Source of the DNA: Phycisphaerae bacterium
GTDB lineage: Bacteria; Planctomycetota; Phycisphaerae; Phycisphaerales; SM1A02
Reading direction: 5' to 3'
DNA length: 19,840 nucleotides
Assembly (NCBI GenBank): GCA_016873375.1
Contig: VGXJ01000004.1
Location: 1 to 19,840 of the forward strand
The notes beneath the pieces were generated by a model that worked only from the letters and a program-made list of their open reading frames with translations, did no database searches and was not told where the DNA came from. The translations under genes and the position numbers were made by a program. Positions 6,323 through 13,009 of this stretch are shown piece after piece. The stretch's first letter is position 1. Every line of letters starts with the position of its first letter.

Positions 6323-8291
6323 GGGTCGGCGTCGTCGGGCCATTCCATCGATCCATCCACGCATGGAAGGCGAGGAACACCCAGAGCTCCCACTGGGCCT
6401 GACGACGGCCGTCTCGATGCGCTGCCCAAAGGGCGCGGACCCGCTGCGGATCGAACAGTCCGTCTTCGCGGAGCCGACGCTCGGAAAGAGTCGTCTCGAC
6501 CCAGTCCTCGAGCGGCCCCCGGAGCCAATCGCCGAGCGGGATACCGAACCCCATCTTTCGCCCCACGTTGAACTCCCTTGGCACATGCCGTGCGAGGATG
6601 TCCCGGAGGATGACCTTTCCCACCCCATGATGGATCTTCATGCTCACCGGGATCCTGAACGCGAGCTCGCACAGCCGGTAGTCGCAGTAGGGATTTCGGC
6701 CCTCGAGGCTGTTCGCCATCGTCAGCCGATCCGTCTTCGTGAGAATCTCCTCCGGCAGGTAGCTCACGATGTCGGCATGCATCATCCGCGTCAAGCGACA
6801 GTTCACATGAGGACGCCACATCGGATCGGTCATGGGCGTGGGCGACTGGCGCGCATCGATGACGAACTCATGGGGACCCTTGATGATCGACGCCATCGCA
6901 GGGTAGAAGTCAGACACGGCCGGCTGCTCGATGATCGACGCAAACTTGCCCATGCGATCCGCGACCGAGCTGTCTCTCGCTGCGCCGGCAGCCCGCCCCA
7001 GCGAGGCAAGCACACCCTGCGCGATCCGACCGAACCCGTCTCGGGTGCGCACGACCGATGCGACACCGCGCCTCGCACGCCAGGGCATCCAGCCAAACGC
7101 CCGCTCCAAGTCCGCACAGATCCGGTATCGCTCGTAGCCACCGAAGAGTTCGTCGCCTCCATCGCCGCTGAGACCCACCTTGACCGTCTTTCGCGCAAGC
7201 CGTGACACGATGAACGTCGGGATCGCGCTGCTGTCTGCGAACGGCTCATCGAAGACATCTGCCAGCATGGGCAGCACATCGAGGCCGTCTTGTGGGGCGA
7301 CATAGAGTTCGGTGTGGTCAGTCCCGAGGTGCCTCGCGATGCGCGCAGCATGCTCGGCCTCGTTGAACTGGCGGTCCTCAAAGCCGATCGTGAAGGTGCG
7401 CAATCGACTTGGGGATTCCTGCGCCGCGAGAGCCACCATCAACGATGAGTCGATGCCGCCCGAGAGGAACGCCCCGACCGGCACATCCGCAACGAGCCGC
7501 GACCTGACCGCATCACGGAGGCAATCCTCGACTCTGGTGCGCGCTTCGGCCAGATCGTGAATCTGATCCTGTGCACCTCGTTCCACGGCCTCCTTGGCAC
7601 TCCACCATTGCTCGATGTCGGTCCGCCCCGTGGCCCGGTGCCACGTGAGCACATGACCCGGTTGGAGCTTGTGGACCCCCTCGCGGATGCTGAACGGACT
7701 TGGGATGTAACCGAATCGGACGTACATCGTGAGTGCAGTACGGTCGATCGGAGCCCTTGGGAAAGGGAGGGCATCGATCGCCTTCAGTTCGCTGCCGAAG
7801 GCAAGGATGTCCGCCCGTGGTCCCACCATGCCCCAGTACAGCGGCTTGACACCGAGCCGATCGCGGACGAGCGTCATGGTCCCGGCCTCCGCATCCCAGA
7901 CGGCGAACGCGAACATGCCGTTGAATCGCTCGATCGCACGCCTGACGCCCCATGCCTCGAAGGCGGCGAGCATGACCTCCGTGTCGGACCCACCCTTGAA
8001 CCGATGGCCCTGCAGCTCAAGGTGATGCCTCAGCTCGAGGAAGTTGTAGACCTCCCCGTTGAACACGAGGGTGAAGCGGCGTGACGCCGACTGCATCGGC
8101 TGATGGCCCGCTGCACTGAGATCCTGGATCGCCAGTCGCCGGAATCCAAGCGCAATCCCTGCCGACGGATCGCTCCACGTCCCTTCATCATCCGGTCCTC
8201 GCAGCAGCAGCATGGCGGCCATGCGACGCACCACCGCAGCTGCATCATCGAAGAGGCCGCTTGGGTCGGCGATTCCAGCAAAGCCACACAT
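6315..8291 (-). CDS. Asparagine synthase-type glutamine amidotransferase of a polysaccharide locus
   Basis: A 658-residue protein, the usual length for glutamine-hydrolysing asparagine synthases. It starts MCGFAG, so Cys2 is the glutaminase nucleophile after Met removal. The class II glutaminase domain (about 1-215) shows RGPDDEGTW and FNGEVYNFLELR. The ATP-pyrophosphatase synthetase domain shows SGGIDSS at 277-283 and GLSGDGGDELFGGYERY, the AMP/Mg sites. Family members make Asn from Asp. In exopolysaccharide and O-antigen loci, paralogues of this size are thought to amidate a sugar acid or similar group, which is my preferred reading because of the flippase overlap and nearby glycosyltransferase and polymerase genes. 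A housekeeping AsnB cannot be excluded. The start at 8291 is fixed by the required N-terminal Cys; longer upstream frame is antisense to the next gene. Confidence 0.93.
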   Translation of the reverse strand: MCGFAGIADPSGLFDDAAAVVRRMAAMLLLRGPDDEGTWSDPSAGIALGFRRLAIQDLSAAGHQPMQSASRRFTLVFNGEVYNFLELRHHLELQGHRFKGGSDTEVMLAAFEAWGVRRAIERFNGMFAFAVWDAEAGTMTLVRDRLGVKPLYWGMVGPRADILAFGSELKAIDALPFPRAPIDRTALTMYVRFGYIPSPFSIREGVHKLQPGHVLTWHRATGRTDIEQWWSAKEAVERGAQDQIHDLAEARTRVEDCLRDAVRSRLVADVPVGAFLSGGIDSSLMVALAAQESPSRLRTFTIGFEDRQFNEAEHAARIARHLGTDHTELYVAPQDGLDVLPMLADVFDEPFADSSAIPTFIVSRLARKTVKVGLSGDGGDELFGGYERYRICADLERAFGWMPWRARRGVASVVRTRDGFGRIAQGVLASLGRAAGAARDSSVADRMGKFASIIEQPAVSDFYPAMASIIKGPHEFVIDARQSPTPMTDPMWRPHVNCRLTRMMHADIVSYLPEEILTKTDRLTMANSLEGRNPYCDYRLCELAFRIPVSMKIHHGVGKVILRDILARHVPREFNVGRKMGFGIPLGDWLRGPLEDWVETTLSERRLREDGLFDPQRVRALWAAHRDGRRQAQWELWVFLAFHAWMDRWNGPTTPTHE

Positions 8292-8298
8292 TCTCTCG

Positions 8299-8327
8299 TA
8301 GCCTACTCGCCGGACTTTGACCGCCAA
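8299..8327. promoter_or_regulatory. Divergent promoter region of the polysaccharide locus
   Basis: Only 51 bases separate the two divergent ATGs. On the minus strand TTGGCG (8322-8327) lies 16 bases from TAGGCT (8300-8305), which is eight bases before the asparagine synthase ATG. The overlapping plus-strand reading gives TAGCCT at 8299-8304, a possible -10 for the glycosyltransferase gene at 8343 with a leader of about 30 bases. The shared GTAGCCTAC core suggests both directions are controlled together. Confidence 0.45.
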
Positions 8328-8342
8328 GGCCCACTCCCGTCC

Positions 8343-9506
8343 ATGCGAATCGTCCACTTCCTCGATCATGTCGACTTCCGCCGCGGCGGACCGGCCAATG
8401 CCGTGACCACGCTGGTCCGGGTCCTTCGCGCAAGGGGTCACACCGCGCGGCTGGCCTGCCTTTCGGGTCCGGATCTGCCAACCGAGTGGATCGACGACTC
8501 CCCTGCACCGACCGCCGTCATCCTGCCATGCTTCGGAGCCCGCTTCCTCAGCCCCTCCGGACGGCGATCGCTGGAGCGACTGCTCGAACAAGCGGATCTC
8601 CTGCACCTTCATGGGGTTTGGGAACCCGCCAACGTCCAAGCCGCGGGACTGGCCCATCGGCTTGGCGTGCCCGTCATCGTCAGTCTTCGCGGCATGCTCG
8701 ATGACTGGTGCATGGCTCGCGGGCCCTGGCGAAAGCGCCTGTTCCTCGAACTCGGGGGCCGACGTGTTCTTGAGAGGGCAGCGACGGTGCACTGCACCGC
8801 CGAGGCGGAACGCGAGCAGAGCTTCAAGTGGTTCCCCCGAGGCCACGCCACGGTCGTGCCAAACCTGATGGACCTCACCACATACGCCGCCATGCCGGGT
8901 CCGACCGAGGCACGCGTAGCGTTTCAACTCCCCAACGATGGTGTCCCGACCATCCTCTTCCTCAGCCGACTGTCCGAGAAGAAGGGCCTCGAGCACCTCT
9001 TCGCCGCACTGAAACTGCTCGCGGTTCGCGGACATCGGCTGCGAACCGTGGTCGCGGGGACCGGCAGCCCCGCCTACGTTGACCTGCTGCGACGTGAAGC
9101 TGCATCTCTTGACTCCTGCACGCCCGTGCACTTCGTCGGCCATGTCGGTGGGCTGCTCAAGTGCTCATTGTTCGAAGCGAGCGACGTGTTCGTGCTGCCG
9201 TCGAGCCAGGAGAACTTCGGGTTCGTGTTCTTCGAGTCGCTCGCAGCTGGCCTTCCCGTGATCACGACCGATCTGGTTGACACGTGGAAGGAGATCGAGG
9301 AGAGCGGCGGTGGTTTCATCACCCGCCAAGAGGCCGGCAGCATCGCTGACGCGATCGAACGGGCCCTCGCAGATCGAGATGCACTGCGGGCCCGCGGCGC
9401 GGCAGGCAGGGCTTGGGTGCTGGAGCACCTTTGTACGGATCGTGTGGCCGAACGATTCGAGTCCATGTACCGGCTCGCACTCGAGCACTCGCCATCCAGC
9501 CGATAG
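8343..9506 (+). CDS. Family 4 glycosyltransferase
   Basis: A 387-residue protein with GT-B fold. The N-terminal domain begins MRIVHFLDHVDFRRGGPANA, where the Gly-rich turn is typical of GT4 enzymes, and includes ADLLHLHGVWEPANV. The C-terminal donor domain starts at TILFLSRLSEKKGLEHLFAA. It holds the E-x7-E motif, Glu290 and Glu298, in SSQENFGFVFFESLAAGLP, which binds the nucleotide sugar and is expected in retaining GT4 enzymes. It should add a sugar to the lipid-linked repeat unit on the cytoplasmic side. Sugar and linkage cannot be predicted. It is the first gene of a plus-strand unit; the next gene starts nine bases after the stop, and that gene's -10-like hexamer overlaps this stop codon. 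No Shine-Dalgarno sequence precedes the ATG. Confidence 0.92.
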   Translation: MRIVHFLDHVDFRRGGPANAVTTLVRVLRARGHTARLACLSGPDLPTEWIDDSPAPTAVILPCFGARFLSPSGRRSLERLLEQADLLHLHGVWEPANVQAAGLAHRLGVPVIVSLRGMLDDWCMARGPWRKRLFLELGGRRVLERAATVHCTAEAEREQSFKWFPRGHATVVPNLMDLTTYAAMPGPTEARVAFQLPNDGVPTILFLSRLSEKKGLEHLFAALKLLAVRGHRLRTVVAGTGSPAYVDLLRREAASLDSCTPVHFVGHVGGLLKCSLFEASDVFVLPSSQENFGFVFFESLAAGLPVITTDLVDTWKEIEESGGGFITRQEAGSIADAIERALADRDALRARGAAGRAWVLEHLCTDRVAERFESMYRLALEHSPSSR

Positions 9507-9509
9507 GAT
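9504..9509 (+). promoter_or_regulatory. Leaderless-type -10 element inside the glycosyltransferase stop
   Basis: TAGGAT begins with the TAG stop of the upstream gene and ends exactly six bases before the ATG at 9516. No clear -35 is seen. It could give the downstream gene its own leaderless transcript within the cluster. Confidence 0.4.
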
Positions 9510-9515
9510 GTTTGC

Positions 9516-10793
9516 ATGCAACGCGGCGAGTGGTCTCTGTCCCGTCGAGATGCACTTGCAGCGTTGGGCATGACGGTCGGTGCCCGACTCACCTTCGCGG
9601 CTCCGGATCGGGAAGAATTGCCTGCTGCAACGCCCTTCCGCCTTTGGACCTGGAACGAACCGTCTGGCGCAGCGCGTTTGGACCGACGAATTCGTCCCCT
9701 CGTTCGAGTTGCCGTGGATCCGCTTGATCCGGAGCAAGCTGCCGGAGCCGTAGGCCTTCGCGCGCTGCAGTTGTACCTAGGCCCCGGCGACGTCGCAGTG
9801 CTCCTGCAGAACTTTGGCATGGGCGGAGGCCCCAGCGACGGTCCAGCGTGGAAACGGACCGCTTCCACCGCCCTGTTCACGCATGCAGCGGACGCGTTGC
9901 CCGCTTCCTCTTGCCAGTCTCCCTTCATCACACCGTGGTTCAGCCATGGCATCGCGCAGACCACATCATGGTTTGACCGGTTTTCGGAGCGGTTGGCGAA
10001 AGCCTGCGCGACCATGCCAAATCTGCCGATGCCATCGCGCTTCCATTTCGACTCCGAGGATTGGCCGCAAGTGGTTGCTGACGCCCGCGGCGGGGTTGGT
10101 GCGTTCCTCGCCATGATGAAGGATGTGCGGTGGGAGGAGGAACCCGTCTGCGGATTCGACCTCCCGATGGCGCGACTCTGGGATGAAGGCGGACGACTGC
10201 TTCCCTCGGCCCGACAGCCGTGGTTCCATGAAGAGAACCGCGCTTGGGCGTCATGGTTCCAAGGCCTTTTGTTCACGGCGTCCAGCGCGGCCCTCAAGCA
10301 GAGCGTCGGCAGAAGCCTCGCGAGCCACTGGCCATCGTGCTTGTGGTCGAACTACGTCCTTTCCAGTTCCTTCGATGGGTTGGACGATCGATTCGACGTG
10401 GACCCGCGAAATCCATGGCTCAAGACCATTCACAGGTCGCACTCGCCGATGCAAGCGCCGAACGTCTACCCCTTCCCTCCAGCGTGGGCTGCCGCGCGTG
10501 GACTGCCGCCGACACAGGCTGCACTGGAGCACCACCGCATCATGCTCGACAGGATGTGCCGATCGTTCGGCGGAACGCCGCCGGAACGATTCAGCCCGTG
10601 GATTGAGGGCATCCAGTCGCGGACCGTAGGCGGTGAGCGGATCACATCGGACCGCGAATACATTCTCGGTGCGTTCCAGCTGCTGGCAACCCGAGGCATC
10701 CGAGAGGGGCTGCTCTGGAGCGATCCCGGATCATCGAACGCCGAGTCATGGGAAGCACTCCCCGGGCTCATTGACGAGGCCTGCCGGCCATGA
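9516..10793 (+). CDS. Unrecognised exported protein (twin-arginine signal) of the polysaccharide locus
   Basis: I do not recognise this 425-residue protein. The N-terminus carries SLSRRDALAALGMTVGARLT, a twin-arginine (Tat) type signal: SRRDxL followed by a moderately hydrophobic segment ending near Ala28-Ala29. The mature part is soluble, rich in Trp and acidic residues, and has blocks such as FRLWTWNEPSG (41-51), RFHFDSEDWP (175-184), LPSARQPWFHEENRAWASW and, near the end, GLLWSDPGSSNAESWE. An early strand with Trp, acidic residues after a strand in the middle and a late Trp-Ser strand are reminiscent of TIM-barrel glycoside hydrolases. This is only a structural impression. It overlaps the next gene by ATGA and follows the glycosyltransferase by nine bases. 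A role in modifying or trimming the polysaccharide outside the membrane fits the context. Confidence 0.8.
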   Translation: MQRGEWSLSRRDALAALGMTVGARLTFAAPDREELPAATPFRLWTWNEPSGAARLDRRIRPLVRVAVDPLDPEQAAGAVGLRALQLYLGPGDVAVLLQNFGMGGGPSDGPAWKRTASTALFTHAADALPASSCQSPFITPWFSHGIAQTTSWFDRFSERLAKACATMPNLPMPSRFHFDSEDWPQVVADARGGVGAFLAMMKDVRWEEEPVCGFDLPMARLWDEGGRLLPSARQPWFHEENRAWASWFQGLLFTASSAALKQSVGRSLASHWPSCLWSNYVLSSSFDGLDDRFDVDPRNPWLKTIHRSHSPMQAPNVYPFPPAWAAARGLPPTQAALEHHRIMLDRMCRSFGGTPPERFSPWIEGIQSRTVGGERITSDREYILGAFQLLATRGIREGLLWSDPGSSNAESWEALPGLIDEACRP

Positions 10794-12112
10794 CCGGTCT
10801 CAATGCGACGTATCTGATCCTCGGAGTGGTCCTAGGACTTCTCATCATGCTGGCAACGGCCATCAACTCGCGGTGGTCCATGCTGGGGCTGCTGGGCATG
10901 TTGTTCATGTCGAGCATCGGCGTGGCCACCGATTACCGCGGGGCGCCGTGGATCCAATGGCTCTACCCGCTCCAAGAACAGCGCAATACGGTGTTTGCGG
11001 GGGTCGCCCTCGGCACATTCGCGGCGGGCTGGCTGCTGGTTCCCCCCTCAAGCGTCGGTGGTGCCGTGCGGGCACTGCTCTTCCTGATGCTCATCGGCAT
11101 CTTCATTGGTCTCATGAGGGCGATCCATGCCGGGGTTCCTGACTCGATCCTGTCGGTCCTCCTCGCACTGCTGACCTTTGGCGCGGTGATGCTGGTCGCT
11201 GGGCGCAGAATCGATGCATGGGAGGATCTTGACGTTCTCCCACGCCTGGTCGCATTGTCCGCACTCCTGCCGCTCGCAGCCGCGTGCGTACAGCTGTTCG
11301 TCAACCCGTCCAAAGCGTTCATCGGAAACACCAATCGCTTCGTCGGCGTCGGGGCCAATCCCCAGTTCATGGCCTGTCTATCGGCGTTCCAAGTGCTCTG
11401 CGCAATCTGGCTGATCTACTTCGGATCGCTGGCGGCTCGGCTGCTCTGGATCGTGATCGCCATCACTGGCATCGCAATCATCGCAGCGGCAGGCAGCAGG
11501 ACTGGGCTCCTTCTACTGATGATTGGAGTCGGCGTGATTTCGATCCGACGCTTCGGGCGGATCGTGATCGTGGTGCCGGCAATGCTGCTCGCGATGGTCG
11601 TCCTCAATCTCCTTGTAGATGCTCTGGGAATCGACATCCCTTTCGCACGACTCCTGTCCGGCGACAACACTCGGCAGCAGGCGTGGGGCATCCTCTTGGG
11701 CCAATTCGTGTCATCACCCCTGCTCGGGGTGGGAACCGGAGCCTCGGAAAAGAGCGAGAACAGCTTGCTGTATGCGGCTGCGTCGTATGGAATTCTGGCC
11801 GCTGCACTCCTGGTGGCCTTCGCAGCCTGGTCACTGTCACGATGCGTCAGGCTCATCAGGAGGACGAACAGCGTTCCGGAGGTACATCCGTTCGTCGACC
11901 TGTTTGTGGCCATGATCATCATGTATCTGGTTGGGTCGATCTTCGAGGGGTACATGATCGCACGCGTCTCGCCGATGCCGATCTTCTGCGGACTCGCATT
12001 GCTCGGGCTGGCCAAGCTTGACTTCCTGCTCGACGAGTGGCAAGACTCGATTGAGTCCGACGAGGCTCACCCGGACATGGATGATGTAGACGTCGCCAGT
12101 TCTGGGCGATGA
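10790..12112 (+). CDS. O-antigen polymerase/ligase family membrane protein (Wzy/WaaL-like)
   Basis: A 440-residue protein with about 10-12 membrane helices and a hydrophilic tail rich in Asp and Glu (residues about 415-440). The Wzy_C/O-antigen ligase signature region is visible: NRFVGVGANPQFMACL, AAAGSRTGLLLL (GSRTG at 235-239), then a loop with SGDNTRQQAWGILLGQFVSSPLLGVG. The Arg and Trp of this loop and the following PLLGVGTG are typical of the family. The protein would polymerise repeat units or transfer the finished chain to an acceptor in the periplasm; the sequence does not separate Wzy from WaaL. Its ATG overlaps the stop of the preceding gene (ATGA), so translation is probably coupled. 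A PEP-CTERM remnant overlaps its last codons in another frame. Confidence 0.88.
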   Translation: MTGLNATYLILGVVLGLLIMLATAINSRWSMLGLLGMLFMSSIGVATDYRGAPWIQWLYPLQEQRNTVFAGVALGTFAAGWLLVPPSSVGGAVRALLFLMLIGIFIGLMRAIHAGVPDSILSVLLALLTFGAVMLVAGRRIDAWEDLDVLPRLVALSALLPLAAACVQLFVNPSKAFIGNTNRFVGVGANPQFMACLSAFQVLCAIWLIYFGSLAARLLWIVIAITGIAIIAAAGSRTGLLLLMIGVGVISIRRFGRIVIVVPAMLLAMVVLNLLVDALGIDIPFARLLSGDNTRQQAWGILLGQFVSSPLLGVGTGASEKSENSLLYAAASYGILAAALLVAFAAWSLSRCVRLIRRTNSVPEVHPFVDLFVAMIIMYLVGSIFEGYMIARVSPMPIFCGLALLGLAKLDFLLDEWQDSIESDEAHPDMDDVDVASSGR

Positions 12113-12317
12113 CGCCTGCGCGGAGCTGCGCGTGGATGGCTTCACGCAGGAAGACCTGCAGTTCGAGGGACGAACCCTGCTCGTGCGCATGAGCGGCAAC
12201 ACGTTCGCCAACGGCGGCGGCACCATCACCATGGCGTTCAACTACGTGCCGGCCCCCAGCGCCCTGGCGCTGGTGGCACTGGCGACGGGTGTGGGCATGC
12301 GCCGCCGTCGCAACTGA
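12108..12317 (+). pseudogene. C-terminal fragment of a PEP-CTERM protein
   Basis: The frame reads ELRVDGFTQEDLQFEG, then NGGGTITMAFNY and ends VPAPSALALVALATGVGMRRRRN. The end has the three parts of an exosortase sorting signal: a PxP-like motif (VPAP), a hydrophobic helix and an Arg cluster. There is no signal peptide and no ATG; the frame is closed 18 bases upstream by a TAG at 12087 and enters the 3' end of the polymerase gene. It therefore looks like the last 70 codons of a larger exported protein cut off at its 5' side. A GTG at 12132 would give a 61-residue product, but without an export signal the tail would have no use. A weak hairpin follows at 12327-12343. Confidence 0.7.
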
Positions 12318-12398
12318 CTGCTCGTGCGAGGCGCTCAACCTCGTAGCCTGCGTGCAACCCACTGAACAGGCCGTCCATCAAGTCCGTCGGCGACGGGG

Positions 12399-12883
12399 TC
12401 AGTTGATGTTGACCTGGACCCAAGCAGTCCATGCCGAGGATCCAGTGCTGTTGACGGTCTGGCCGATGTTGCGCATCCCCCACAGGTTGCCCAAGCTCGG
12501 ATCGTTGGGCGCGCTCGAGGCCTTGCAGCTCCAGTCCGGCTCCGCATAACGCATGCACTTCGCTTGGTTGAGGGCCGCCAGCGCGCGGTCGACCAGAACA
12601 CCGATCTCCAGAAGCATGAGGCCCGGCACAAGGTCGTAGACCTCGAGGACCCGACCACCAACCATCGCGATGGTTCGTTCGATGGCCACCGGGTCAGCCG
12701 CAATGTCGAAACGCACCAGCACGCTGAATGGATCGAACTTGAGGTCCGCACCCTACTCAAGCAACCGCTTCACCGGCGAGAGCGGCGAGGGCCGACTTGC
12801 GCGTGCGCTGGCGCCAAGCCAACAGCGAACACTCCGGCGACGGTGGTGAGGACCGTCCCGACGAGGCCGCGAATCGGTGTCAT
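12399..12883 (-). pseudogene. Broken subtilisin-like (S8) protease, N-terminal part
   Basis: An ATG at 12883, preceded by a good Shine-Dalgarno (AGGAG, seven bases before), opens a signal peptide: MTPIRGLVGTVLTTVAGVFA followed by VGLAPAHAQ. That frame stops after 37 codons. A different frame continues: after an in-frame TAG it reads FSVLVRFDIAADPVAIERTI with LEVYDLVPGLMLLEI, then CMRYAEPDW, then NDPSLGNLWGMRNIGQTVNS. This is the inhibitor prodomain and mature N-terminus of a secreted subtilase (NDPxxxxxWGxxNxGQ). The frame ends at 12399 before any catalytic Asp, His or Ser. A frameshift, a stop and loss of the catalytic domain make it a pseudogene. Confidence 0.75.
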
Positions 12884-13009
12884 GTTCGGTCTCCTGTTGC
12901 AACTTGAGGTCAACATTGTCGCGCAAACAGCTCGCCGACCCCTCGATCGTGCTCATGGACCCGAGGAGGTCCAGTGTTGAATGCACAAAGGACGCCAACC
13001 CCGCAGACA

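Noticed and set aside
6171..7205. Plus-strand open frame of 344 codons over the asparagine synthase gene
   Set aside because: It overlaps a well-supported gene with conserved active-site motifs and encodes no recognisable protein.
9074..10297. Minus-strand open frame of 407 codons across the glycosyltransferase and the Tat protein
   Set aside because: It crosses the boundary of two supported plus-strand genes and its product is low-complexity Ser/Arg-rich, typical of an antisense shadow.
12132..12317. Real 61-residue gene starting at GTG
   Set aside because: No ribosome binding site, no signal peptide, and a PEP-CTERM tail needs an exported protein in front of it; a fragment is the better reading.
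12344..12349. TAGCCT as another promoter element
   Set aside because: No start codon with a supported reading frame follows at a suitable distance on the plus strand.
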